A stretch of DNA of 52,568 nucleotides, taken from contig JAPKBW010000021.1 in the NCBI GenBank assembly GCA_028823235.1, positions 1 to 52,568 of the forward strand, written 5' to 3'. Source of the DNA: Longimicrobiales bacterium (GTDB lineage Bacteria > Gemmatimonadota > Gemmatimonadetes > Longimicrobiales > Gaopeijiaceae). Of the stretch, positions 24,719 to 32,926 are shown piece after piece (the stretch's first letter is position 1; each line of letters starts with the position of its first letter). Made by a program: the position numbers and the translations under genes. The notes under the pieces were generated by a model. The model was not told the origin of the DNA. It did no database searches and saw only the letters and a program-made list of their open reading frames with translations.

Positions 24719-26794
24719 ATGACGATTCTCGGGGAGGTCGCTCTCTGGATGTCGCTCCCCGTTGCTGCGTGGGGCATGGTGCTCGGATACGCCGGCGGCC
24801 GGACCCAGCGGGGCGACCTCGTGCTCAGCGCAGAGCGGAGCATCTATGCGGTGTTCGGCCTGCTTACGCTTGCGTCAGCCGGGATCGTGGCGGCGTTTGT
24901 CGGCGATCGGTTCGAATATTGGTACGTGTCGAACTATTCCAACGCAGACCTCGAGATTTTCTACAAAATCACGGGTCTCTGGGCCGGACAGCGCGGGTCC
25001 CTGCTGTTCTGGGCGCTGATTCTCGGGTTCTTTTCGTGCATCGCGATGTACAGCAACAGGCGCAAGAATCGTGAGTTCATGCCTTATGTGGCTGGCGTAC
25101 TTCAGACGATCCTCCTGTTTTTCATTGTGGTGCTGCTGTTCGCGGAGGTGAATCCGTTTGAACGACTACAACTGAACGGCATCCCGTTCACCCCGGCGGA
25201 CGGGCAGGGGTTGAATCCTCAGCTCCAGAACTACTGGATGACGATTCATCCGCCCACGCTCTACCTGGGCTTCACTTCCTTCACGATCCCATTCGCATTT
25301 GCCGTCGCGTCGTTGCTCAACGGACGACTCGATGCACGCTGGATTCAGCTGACGCGCCGCTGGATTCTCACCAGTTGGCTATTTCTGTCCGTGGGAATCG
25401 TGTTCGGAATGCGCTGGGCGTACGAAGAGCTGGGGTGGGGTGGTTACTGGTTTTGGGATCCGGTCGAGAACGCCTCGCTTCTTCCATGGCTCACAGCTAC
25501 TGCGTTCCTGCATTCGGTTCAGATTCAAGAAAACCGAGGCATGTTGAAGGTCTGGAATATGTCACTGGTCCTGATGACGTTCCTGCTTACGATTTTTGCC
25601 ACGTTCCTGACAAGGTCCGGACTCATTGAGTCTGTGCATTCCTTCGCTCAGGAAATCAAGATCGCGTACATCTTCCTCGCGTTCATGAGTACTGTTCTGG
25701 TAGCGTGTATCGTGCTGATTCGGTACCGGCTCCCGCAACTGCGGTCCGAGAACCAGATCGAATCGTTTTTCTCACGTGAGTCAGCGTTTCTGTTCAACAA
25801 CCTCATGCTGCTCGGCGCCGCCTTCGCAGTGTTGTGGGGGACGATGTTCCCGCTCATCTCAGAGGGCTTCACGGGCCAGCAGATCAGTGTGGGCCCGCCG
25901 TTTTTTGAGAGAGTGAACTTCCCAATCGGTTTGATTCTGCTCGGGCTGGTCGGCGTAGGGCCGGTGATCGCCTGGCGCAGAGCGACCCGGAAGAATTTGC
26001 AAAAGAACTTCGCGACTCCCGTGGTCGTGGGGCTCGTGACGGGCGCGGCACTCTGGTTCTCGGGTGCCAGGCATGAGCTGGCCCTCGTTACCTGGAGCCT
26101 GTCGGCGTTCGTGCTGACGGTGATCTTCACCGAATTCTGGAAGGGCACGCGTGCCCGAGCCCGCATCGAAGGGGAGGGTTACGCCCTCGCGTTCTACCAT
26201 CTCATCAGCAAGAACCGTCGGCGCTGGGGCGGATATATCGTGCACGTCGGCTTCGTCAGCATGTGTGTGGCCTTCGCTGGGGCAGCTTACAACTCGGACG
26301 CGCGCTTCAATGTTCAGCCCGGAGATGTGGTCGAGGTAACCTCGCCGTTCGGACATTCATATCAACTGACGTATGAAGGGCTGTCCGTGTCGATTGGACG
26401 AGGTGAGCGCAACCTGCTCTGGCAGGCCATTGCGACCGTGTCTGTGTCTCAGGACGGGGTGCCGAAGGGAATTCTGATCCCGGAGAAGCGTCAGTATACC
26501 AACCGAAATACGCAGCCGATGACGGAGGTCGATATCCGCTCGACTCTCCGGGAGGACCTGTACCTGATCTTGTCGGCGACCAATGACATTCAGGGAGCGT
26601 TAGCGAATGACCCCGGGGCTCAGGGGATTGATCTCCAGGTGCTCATTAAGCCGCTCGTGAACTGGATCTGGATCGGTTGCATCCTGCTGGCGCTCGGCAC
26701 CGTGATCGCTTTGTGGCCGAGCGTTGATCTGCGCCGAACCGCCGAGGTGGCGACAGTCGAACCGGCCGAACCCGCGTTAGCGGGAGCCGACTGA
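24719..26794 (+). CDS. ccmF: Cytochrome c haem lyase subunit CcmF
   Basis: This 691-residue polytopic membrane protein belongs to the haem-handling family and attaches haem to apocytochrome c. The tryptophan-rich signature GWGGYWFWDPVENASLLPWL is present. Conserved periplasmic histidines probably include the MTIHPPTLYLGF region and the RRRWGGYIVHVGF segment near residues 500-510. About 13-15 membrane spans are visible by hydrophobicity, plus a soluble C-terminal periplasmic domain (PGDVVEVTSPFGHSYQLTYE). Length is at the upper end for the family. CcmF sits where CcmH is normally next to it, but no CcmH is seen. Confidence 0.96.
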   Translation: MTILGEVALWMSLPVAAWGMVLGYAGGRTQRGDLVLSAERSIYAVFGLLTLASAGIVAAFVGDRFEYWYVSNYSNADLEIFYKITGLWAGQRGSLLFWALILGFFSCIAMYSNRRKNREFMPYVAGVLQTILLFFIVVLLFAEVNPFERLQLNGIPFTPADGQGLNPQLQNYWMTIHPPTLYLGFTSFTIPFAFAVASLLNGRLDARWIQLTRRWILTSWLFLSVGIVFGMRWAYEELGWGGYWFWDPVENASLLPWLTATAFLHSVQIQENRGMLKVWNMSLVLMTFLLTIFATFLTRSGLIESVHSFAQEIKIAYIFLAFMSTVLVACIVLIRYRLPQLRSENQIESFFSRESAFLFNNLMLLGAAFAVLWGTMFPLISEGFTGQQISVGPPFFERVNFPIGLILLGLVGVGPVIAWRRATRKNLQKNFATPVVVGLVTGAALWFSGARHELALVTWSLSAFVLTVIFTEFWKGTRARARIEGEGYALAFYHLISKNRRRWGGYIVHVGFVSMCVAFAGAAYNSDARFNVQPGDVVEVTSPFGHSYQLTYEGLSVSIGRGERNLLWQAIATVSVSQDGVPKGILIPEKRQYTNRNTQPMTEVDIRSTLREDLYLILSATNDIQGALANDPGAQGIDLQVLIKPLVNWIWIGCILLALGTVIALWPSVDLRRTAEVATVEPAEPALAGAD

Positions 26795-26810
26795 CCGAGG
26801 AGACGAATTC

Positions 26811-27245
26811 ATGACGCTCTACCTCGGTGTGGCGCTGGTTACAGCGGCCGTCGTGCTCTTCTTGCTTCAGCCAGTCGTGAAAGGCCTCCATGCATCCCTA
26901 GACCGCGAGGACGACGAACTTACGGAGACCGAGGCCCGCAAACGCGTAGCGTTGCTGGCGCTGAGAGACGTCGAATACGATTTCCTTTCCGGGAAGTTGG
27001 ACCAGGAGGACTATCGTTCTCTGAAGGCTGATCTGACTGCCGAGGCCCTGGCCGCACTTGAGGCGGACGAGGCTTCTCGTACACGGGACCCCGCAGGGGA
27101 CGCGGATGTCGAGGCCGAGATCGCCGCGATCCGCCAAGGACTTCGAGCCGGGACGGCGTGTTCTTTCTGCTCGTACACCAACGTGGACGGTAGTCGGTTC
27201 TGTTCGGCATGCGGTCAGGCACTCGCGGAGACTGCACCTACATGA
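26811..27245 (+). CDS. CcmI-like membrane protein with C-terminal zinc ribbon
   Basis: The first span (LYLGVALVTAAVVLFLLQPVV) is followed by an acidic/helical stretch, LALRDVEYDFLSGKLDQEDY and RSLKADLTAEAL, typical of the N-terminal half of CcmI-type proteins. The last 35 residues form a zinc ribbon, CSFC...CSAC. In CcmI the C-terminal half binds apocytochrome; that half is missing here. The role is probably structural within the maturation complex, inferred from position between ccmF and ccmA. ATG 26811 has GAGGAG nine bases upstream. The end overlaps ccmA by four bases (ATGA). Confidence 0.78.
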   Translation: MTLYLGVALVTAAVVLFLLQPVVKGLHASLDREDDELTETEARKRVALLALRDVEYDFLSGKLDQEDYRSLKADLTAEALAALEADEASRTRDPAGDADVEAEIAAIRQGLRAGTACSFCSYTNVDGSRFCSACGQALAETAPT

Positions 27246-28009
27246 GCCCCTCGGCGCCCTACTCTCCGAGCGGTGTGGATACAGATGCCCCGACCGAGAG
27301 TCCCACCTTGGAAGCAATCGACCTCGTGAGAGAGTACGGGCCCGTGACCGCTGTCGATGGCGTAGACCTTTCCCTGGACACGGGTGAGTTTCTGACGATC
27401 TTCGGGCCCAACGGAGCAGGGAAGACGTCCCTACTCGGTATGCTCGCTGGAGCGACCCGCCCGACCAGAGGAGAGGTCAAGATCTCCGGTCTTCCGATTT
27501 CCCTTTCCGAGCACGATTGGCGCTCGAAGGTCGGGATCCTGTCTCACCGGGGATTCCTCTATGCGCGGCTAACGGCCGAAGAGAATCTACGGTTCTACGG
27601 GGAACTGTTTGGCCTGGATGACCTCTCCGATCGCATCGCTGAACACCTGGAGCGAGTGGGCCTTGCGGATCGAGCCCGATTCGAGGTGCGACAGCTGTCG
27701 CACGGAATGCGCCAGCGACTCTCCCTAGCCCGCGCCCTGCTTCACGACCCCGACGTCGTCTTTCTCGATGAGCCCTACACGGGGCTCGATCCATCCGCCG
27801 CAGGCCTACTGCGCGGAGTCCTGAACGAGTTGAAGGACGGGCGCCGCACTGTAGTCATGGTTACGCACAACCTCACCGAGGGTCTGCAGATGGCTACTCG
27901 GGTGGCCATCCAGGTGGGTGGGCGTTTCGTGTGGGAGCAAGATGCAAGTGACATCGACTTCGCCGGCTTCGAACGGCAGTACCATGCGGTGGTGGAGGCG
28001 CGTTCATGA
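27242..28009 (+). CDS. ccmA: Haem/cytochrome c maturation ABC transporter ATP-binding protein CcmA
   Basis: This cytoplasmic ATPase drives release of holo-CcmE from CcmC with CcmB. The Walker A GPNGAGKTS, Q-loop region ILSHRGFLYARLTAEENLRF, signature LSHGMRQRLSLARAL, Walker B VVFLDEPYTGLD and switch VTHN are all present. The 255-residue length suits the family. The first ~25 residues (Ser/Pro-rich) are a variable lead. The frame is open upstream to 27209, but ATG 27242 forms the ATGA overlap with the CcmI-like gene. The end overlaps ccmB by four bases. Confidence 0.94.
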   Translation: MSPSAPYSPSGVDTDAPTESPTLEAIDLVREYGPVTAVDGVDLSLDTGEFLTIFGPNGAGKTSLLGMLAGATRPTRGEVKISGLPISLSEHDWRSKVGILSHRGFLYARLTAEENLRFYGELFGLDDLSDRIAEHLERVGLADRARFEVRQLSHGMRQRLSLARALLHDPDVVFLDEPYTGLDPSAAGLLRGVLNELKDGRRTVVMVTHNLTEGLQMATRVAIQVGGRFVWEQDASDIDFAGFERQYHAVVEARS

Positions 28010-28686
28010 GCGCCTACTTCAGGCAGGTCTGCGCGATCGTGAAGAAGGATGTTCTTCTCGAGGTCCGCTCGCGAGATCGCATCACGGCGATGGGCGCGTT
28101 CGCCGTCCTGGCCGGAGTGCTCTTCAATTTCTCGATCGATACGACGACCACGCGCCCGCAGGACGTGGCGGCTGGCCTGATCTGGATGACACTGATCTTC
28201 GGAGGCCTGCTAGGCGTAGGCAGGACGTTTCACCTGGAAGCTCAGGATGGAGCGTTCCAGGGTGTCCTCACGTCTCCTGTGCCCAAGGATGCGATTTTCC
28301 TTGCCAAGGTGATCGCAAATTTCACGTTGCTCTACGCGGTGTCGCTGCTCGTTCTTGGTGTGTTTGCTCTGTTTTTCTCTCTGGACATCGGCCCGAACCT
28401 TCCTTGGATCATGGTGATCCTAGCTCTGGGTTCACTGGGCTTCGTGGCGCTCGCCACGTTGTTCGCGGCCGTTTCGACGGGAACGACGATGGGTGAGACT
28501 TTGTTGCCAGTGCTCGTTTTTCCGCTCCTCGTGCCCATGGTGGTGTTTGGCGTGGGCTCGACGGGGCGCCTCATGAATGGGCGTCCGTTCGACGAGGTCG
28601 AGGGGAATGTCAGAATGCTCGGAGCCTTCGCGTTTGCGGCTGTAGCCGCGGGGGCTGTGCTCTTCCGTTACGTCGTGGAGGATTGA
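28006..28686 (+). CDS. ccmB: Haem/cytochrome c maturation ABC transporter permease CcmB
   Basis: This 226-residue integral membrane protein has about six spans and the conserved N-terminal cytoplasmic segment FRQVCAIVKKDVLLEVRSRD. The family-typical EAQDGAFQGVLTSPVPKDAIF loop follows the second span. It pairs with CcmA in the CcmAB(C) complex that hydrolyses ATP to free haem-loaded CcmE. ATGA overlap with ccmA and immediate abutment to ccmC (stop then ATG) indicate co-translation. Confidence 0.93.
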   Translation: MSAYFRQVCAIVKKDVLLEVRSRDRITAMGAFAVLAGVLFNFSIDTTTTRPQDVAAGLIWMTLIFGGLLGVGRTFHLEAQDGAFQGVLTSPVPKDAIFLAKVIANFTLLYAVSLLVLGVFALFFSLDIGPNLPWIMVILALGSLGFVALATLFAAVSTGTTMGETLLPVLVFPLLVPMVVFGVGSTGRLMNGRPFDEVEGNVRMLGAFAFAAVAAGAVLFRYVVED

Positions 28687-29379
28687 ATGTCGACCGCAGG
28701 TGTTCGTAGGGGTGCAACCGGATTCACGTTGCTTGGTCTCGCCGGACTTATTGGTCTCTTCTGGATGTCCTTCTTCTGGGTTTCGACCGAGGTGAATCAG
28801 GGCATAGTACAACGTATCTTCTACGTGCACGTGCCAGCCGCGTGGACGTCGTTTCTCGCCATCGGTATCGCTGCGCTGTGCAGCGGGGTCTACCTCTGGT
28901 TGAGGGACGAGAAACTTGACCGTGCTGCGGTGTGCGCGGCTGAGGGCGGCCTGGTATTCGCCACGATCGTCCTGCTGACCGGGCCGCTCTGGGGCAAGAT
29001 CGCTTGGGGTACCTACTGGAACTGGGAGCCGCGCCTGACGCTGACTCTGCTTCTCTGGTTCGTCCTCGTTGGCTACTTCATGGTGCGAAACGCCACAGAA
29101 GACCCGGAAAAGGGGAAGCGATTCGCCGCGGTCGTCGCGATCGTCGGCGCGATCGACATTCCCTTCATTCATCTCAGCGTAATCTGGTTCCGCTCGCTGC
29201 ATCCGGAACCCGTCGTGGCGAAGCCAGACGGTCCGACACTTCCAGGTGACATGCTTGCGACACTCATGGTCGGTCTCGGAGTGTTCACACTGCTCTTCTT
29301 TGGTCTCTTCCTTTTTCGCTACGCGCTCGAGGGACTTCGTTCTGAAGCCGATCTTCGCGCTCGCCGCCCAACCTCTTGA
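28687..29379 (+). CDS. ccmC: Haem-handling protein CcmC
   Basis: CcmC presents haem to CcmE at the periplasmic surface. The 230-residue protein has six spans, an HVPAAWTSF first histidine loop, and the tryptophan-rich motif WGTYWNWEPRLTLTLLLW, in which the usual WD is WE. A second conserved histidine lies in IPFIHLSVIWFRSLHP. The WNWE variant is seen in this frame without any break. The protein is within the ccm operon, and its CcmD-like partner follows. Confidence 0.94.
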   Translation: MSTAGVRRGATGFTLLGLAGLIGLFWMSFFWVSTEVNQGIVQRIFYVHVPAAWTSFLAIGIAALCSGVYLWLRDEKLDRAAVCAAEGGLVFATIVLLTGPLWGKIAWGTYWNWEPRLTLTLLLWFVLVGYFMVRNATEDPEKGKRFAAVVAIVGAIDIPFIHLSVIWFRSLHPEPVVAKPDGPTLPGDMLATLMVGLGVFTLLFFGLFLFRYALEGLRSEADLRARRPTS

Positions 29380-29386
29380 ACCGCTC

Positions 29387-29620
29387 ATGACACCTTCCAT
29401 GATTCGCCGCGTCCTGTTTCTGGCAGCCGCGCTCGCCGCGGTGTGCTTCGTTGGTGCGGCAGATGTATCGGCGCTCCAGTCGCCCGCGCTCGGCCAGCAG
29501 AATCTTCGCCCCTATTGGCATGTCTTCGCGGCCTACGCAATCGTGATCATCGTCATTGGCGGATGGGTTGTTTCCATCGGTCGCCGTCTCCGCCAAGTCG
29601 AAGACCGGCTGGTCGATTGA
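29387..29620 (+). CDS. ccmD: CcmD-like small membrane protein (alternative CcmD family)
   Basis: The 77-residue protein has an N-terminal hydrophobic signal-like segment (IRRVLFLAAALAAVCFVGA) and a second span YWHVFAAYAIVIIVIGGWVV. A basic tail GRRLRQVEDRL follows. The F-A-A-Y pattern and the basic tail after the second span match CcmD-type proteins, which support the CcmC-CcmE complex. ATG 29387 was chosen because it starts eight bases after ccmC; the frame is open further upstream. The extra N-terminal segment is longer than in classical CcmD and suggests the alternative family. Confidence 0.78.
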   Translation: MTPSMIRRVLFLAAALAAVCFVGAADVSALQSPALGQQNLRPYWHVFAAYAIVIIVIGGWVVSIGRRLRQVEDRLVD

Positions 29621-29637
29621 CCTCAGCGCGCGCTGTG

Positions 29638-31065
29638 ATGCGGGCACTCATGTTACTGGTCGCAGTGTCTTTTCTTGGGCCTTCGCTACGTGCCCAGACT
29701 CCGACGATGCCGAGCACACTCCGGTATGGCTCGGGCCTTATGGATATTCCGGTATCCAGCGTCCTGCCTCACAGGCAGATCACGGGGACATTCTCCGGAT
29801 TCTTCTCGCAGATCGGCCAGCGGGTGGAGATCGATGAGACTGGTCAGCCGTCCGGGTACGGCCCGGGCCGTGATGATTTTTTCACCGACGGCTCATTCGC
29901 GATCGGTCTATACGACCTCGCGGAGGCTGGCATCACGATGCAGTCCCTGGCGGGTGCCGACGACGGAGGGAACGTCTGGGGACTCTTCGGCCGAGTCCGC
30001 CTCTGGGAGCCGGTCGATCAGGGGTTGGGATTCGCTGTGGGTGGACGGTACCTGACCAGTCCCACCTTCGGGGACGATGTGGTCTATGCGCCGGGCCGCC
30101 TTGGCTTTGCCGACGACCGGCTCCGCGAGGGCTACACTGGTGTGCGTGGAATACACTCGAATGTGTCGATGTATGCTGTGGCCACCGCCTATCTGCGCGG
30201 GTACGACGGGGGCGTTCTGCCCGAAAATGACATGACGTTCTCTGCCGGATATGGCGGCGGGATGTTCAGCGAGGGAGGGGAACTCGATTTCTACTCCGAC
30301 GGGCACGCCAACGGCTGGTTTTTCGGGACCGCCCTTCATGTTGGGATGGGGCAACGGTCTCAGTTGACGGTTATGGCCGAGCACAACGGCTTCGACATCA
30401 ATCTCGGCGCCCAATACGAGTGGGCTGGGGTGCGTGTCGGTGTCCAGTACCTTGCAGCGAATCACGAGTGGCCGACCGCGGGGCATGCCTCCGAGTACCA
30501 GAAGCCGAAATTCGGCATCCTTGCCTCTATCGCAATTTGTCCGAATGAACCTGGCCTGCGATGTCGCCCCCGGATGATGCAGCGGACGGAACCTGATACG
30601 ATCTTCATACCTCCGCCTCCGCCGGACACGGTCATCCTCCGAGTCGCGGATAGCAACGCTCCTGTATTGCAGGGAACACCAGCCGAGGTCTGTCTGGCAA
30701 CGGGGCAGAATATTGCGGTCGAAGTCACAGCAGCCGGGGACACGTTGCTGGGGGGAGCCAAGATCCCCATTCGTCAGCTACGACCGGCGCTCGTCTTTGC
30801 CGGCGCGTATGCGGGAAACGCATTTTGGTACCAGGACCGTGAGGTCATCATTTTCGAGGGCGGTGATTTTGGCCCGTCCGACGACACCTTCCCGATTGAC
30901 TGCAACCAGATTTTGCGTGTTGGGGTGTACCAGGGGGTCTCGGTGTTCGCGGTGATCAACTCCGCGCGCCCATTCAACGTCATCTTCATTCCAGTGCGAC
31001 CGGGGGTCTGGCATCGGTACGAGCGGGGGCTCAGGCTAGCGCCCCAGCCGTCAGATCTCGACTGA
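29638..31065 (+). CDS. Secreted outer-membrane beta-barrel protein (YjbH-like)
   Basis: A signal peptide (ALMLLVAVSFLGPSLRAQ) precedes a 475-residue protein with alternating polar/hydrophobic strands. Aromatic-rich turns (LRYGSGLMDIPVSSVLPHRQ at the N-terminus; GWFFGTALHVGMGQRSQLTV) recall YjbH/GfcD-like outer-membrane proteins. A proline-rich linker (FIPPPPPDTVILRVADSN) separates a C-terminal soluble domain of ~140 residues. The substrate is unknown. It begins 17 bases after the ccmD-like gene and may be co-transcribed, but a role in cytochrome maturation is not implied. The start could also be GTG 29635. Confidence 0.68.
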   Translation: MRALMLLVAVSFLGPSLRAQTPTMPSTLRYGSGLMDIPVSSVLPHRQITGTFSGFFSQIGQRVEIDETGQPSGYGPGRDDFFTDGSFAIGLYDLAEAGITMQSLAGADDGGNVWGLFGRVRLWEPVDQGLGFAVGGRYLTSPTFGDDVVYAPGRLGFADDRLREGYTGVRGIHSNVSMYAVATAYLRGYDGGVLPENDMTFSAGYGGGMFSEGGELDFYSDGHANGWFFGTALHVGMGQRSQLTVMAEHNGFDINLGAQYEWAGVRVGVQYLAANHEWPTAGHASEYQKPKFGILASIAICPNEPGLRCRPRMMQRTEPDTIFIPPPPPDTVILRVADSNAPVLQGTPAEVCLATGQNIAVEVTAAGDTLLGGAKIPIRQLRPALVFAGAYAGNAFWYQDREVIIFEGGDFGPSDDTFPIDCNQILRVGVYQGVSVFAVINSARPFNVIFIPVRPGVWHRYERGLRLAPQPSDLD

Positions 31066-31073
31066 GGAGCGAG

Positions 31074-31505
31074 CTAGCGGGCGACGCGCTGCTCGAGTAC
31101 TCGATTGCTTGCGTTTAGAACCGCTTTCACTGCCGCACTGGGCAGGTCGGTTTCCAGCTCACACGGTGCCGCACCCAGTAATTGATAGGTATCGACCCCT
31201 GCGCTCCCGTGGATCCGGGTCACCACGACCCATCCGTCGAAGGCCTTCACGGCCTTCACGCCAATCACTTCGAGCTCAATCTTCTGCGTGCGCTCGCCCT
31301 CCGTGCTGGCGAGCATCGCGATGAGCGCCGCTTCAGACGCGGCTTTGATAATGCTTTGCTGTGTCTCAAGGCACGAGACGGTCCGCTCGTACGATTCTCC
31401 TCTCCATTCGAGCCTAACTGAGACCCGTCCAGAACCGTCAGGCGTCGTCACATGTTCAAGGCCGTCAAACCGAAGGCGAGAGTGAGCTGATTTGATCGTT
31501 TCCAT
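31074..31505 (-). CDS. Conserved hypothetical protein
   Basis: I do not recognise a named family. The ~143-residue protein reads as an alpha/beta fold: RVSVRLEWRGESYERTVSCL, then a long helix QQSIIKAASEAALIAML. A repeat of this strand/helix order follows (KIELEVIGVKAVKAFDGWVV; PSAAVKAVLNASNRVLEQRV). The two halves resemble each other, which hints at an internal duplication. I chose ATG 31505 (METIKSAHSRLRF); the frame extends upstream to 31592. It lies downstream of the glycosyltransferase/DUF2064 gene on the same strand and is convergent with the barrel gene. Confidence 0.6.
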   Translation of the reverse strand: METIKSAHSRLRFDGLEHVTTPDGSGRVSVRLEWRGESYERTVSCLETQQSIIKAASEAALIAMLASTEGERTQKIELEVIGVKAVKAFDGWVVVTRIHGSAGVDTYQLLGAAPCELETDLPSAAVKAVLNASNRVLEQRVAR

Positions 31506-31615
31506 TCGTTCTGGTTGTGGGACTGCGGGGCGGGGAGGGGAGACAATCCCAACCTGCGTCGGGCGCGTGACTGCTCGCAAGTCACGGTGCAATGCGCCTG
31601 CCTCCGGCCGACGAA

Positions 31616-32926
31616 TCAGCGAGCCATCAGATCTTCAGGGACGTCGGCTAGCCGATCCACATCGGTCATCGGGTCGAGCAAGGAAACGGAGAGGCCTGCC
31701 CGGCCGGCCCGTTCCAGCGTAGAGTCGAGTACCTCGCGAGTGCTCCAGGGGATGTCCTCGAATAGCAGCGGGTGCTCATCGTCGAGCGCGACGAGGTAAT
31801 ACCCACCGTCGGTAGCCGGACCGAGGACCGCGTCAGCCCCTTCCAGCGCAGAGAAGGCCTTCAGGACCGTCGCGCGATCGAGATCGGGGATGTCGGTGCC
31901 GACGATGCACACGGAGTCTGCATCGACCAGACCTTCTCGGACTGCTTGTGCCATGCGGTCGCCCAGGTCTCCTGTGGATTGTGTTCTGAATTCGAGCCCT
32001 CGGGGATCGAGCCAGTTCTGTACCTCGCGCATCGATTCCTCGTCTGCAGAGGCTAAGTACACTATTAGGCGAAAGGGCCCGCCTCGGAGCGAATCCACGC
32101 TGTTGCGTCCCATCCTCCGATAGATCCTGACGGCTTCGTTGGACCCAACGTCCGCGGCGAGTCTCGTTTTCACGCGCCCTGGGAGCGGCGCCTTGGCGAA
32201 GACGATCACCGTGCGGTTTCCGCTACGCTGAGGGCGATACCAGCGGCTCAGCCAGCCAGGATCGACGCCGGCTCGGAACAAGGTCACGAGCAGGCTGTTT
32301 CGAGCGGCTGTCGCGAGGGGAAATCCCCTTGTATATCGACGGGCACTGGTGGTGATCACGGCCTCGAGCGGTATGCGCTGCGCTACGCGCTTCAGACGAT
32401 CGACAATGCCGACATCCTCCATGATCGGCCAGTCTGGGTACCCGCCTACCTCTTCGTACAGCTCACGCCGCAGCAAGAGCCCTTGATCTCCGTAGACCAG
32501 TCCGAAGAGTCGTTCGCGCCATCGCTGGCCAGCCTCGATCAGCCGATACACACCGCGGGACCCCGCTAGTGCGAACTGGAGATAGGCGAACGCGCCGGAG
32601 GGGCCATCCGATACGAAGCGAGCGATCTCAGCACACGCGTCTGCGTCGACTCGACTGTCGGCGTGCAGGAACAGGAACCAACTCCCCGACGTAGCGTCGG
32701 CCCCTGAGATCAGCTGAGACCCACGCCCCTGCCGGCACGAAATCGAGCGGGCACCCCACTGCTCGGCGATGGCAAGCGTGCCGTCTCTCGAACCTCCGTC
32801 CGCAAGGACCACCTCGATGCTGAGCATCTCGCCCAGGTCACGCAGGTCGCCGAGGAGTGCAGTCAGGCAACTCGCTTCGTTCAGCGTGGGTATCACCACG
32901 CTCAGTGTCGGCCGCTTGGTGTTCAA
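31616..32926 (-). CDS. Fused family-2 glycosyltransferase (TIGR04283-type) and DUF2064 nucleotidyl-type transferase (TIGR04282-type)
   Basis: Residues 1 to ~225 form a GT-A fold (LSVVIPTLNEASCLTALLGD; VLADGGSRDGTLAIAEQWGA; FLFLHADSRVDADA). The C-terminal half (~232-436) is a DUF2064 domain (TVIVFAKAPLPGRVKTRLAA; VCIVGTDIPDLD; GPATDGGYYLVAL). These two families are usually separate genes associated with radical-SAM or arsenosugar-type loci; here they form one polypeptide. Product and substrate are not known. The start overlaps the VTT-DUF547 gene by four bases, so it is the third gene of a minus-strand operon. Confidence 0.85.
   Translation of the reverse strand: MNTKRPTLSVVIPTLNEASCLTALLGDLRDLGEMLSIEVVLADGGSRDGTLAIAEQWGARSISCRQGRGSQLISGADATSGSWFLFLHADSRVDADACAEIARFVSDGPSGAFAYLQFALAGSRGVYRLIEAGQRWRERLFGLVYGDQGLLLRRELYEEVGGYPDWPIMEDVGIVDRLKRVAQRIPLEAVITTSARRYTRGFPLATAARNSLLVTLFRAGVDPGWLSRWYRPQRSGNRTVIVFAKAPLPGRVKTRLAADVGSNEAVRIYRRMGRNSVDSLRGGPFRLIVYLASADEESMREVQNWLDPRGLEFRTQSTGDLGDRMAQAVREGLVDADSVCIVGTDIPDLDRATVLKAFSALEGADAVLGPATDGGYYLVALDDEHPLLFEDIPWSTREVLDSTLERAGRAGLSVSLLDPMTDVDRLADVPEDLMAR

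Noticed and set aside
28432-29400. 322-codon minus-strand frame over ccmB/ccmC
   Set aside because: Charged, low-complexity translation opposite two clear membrane-protein genes; no start signal or family match.
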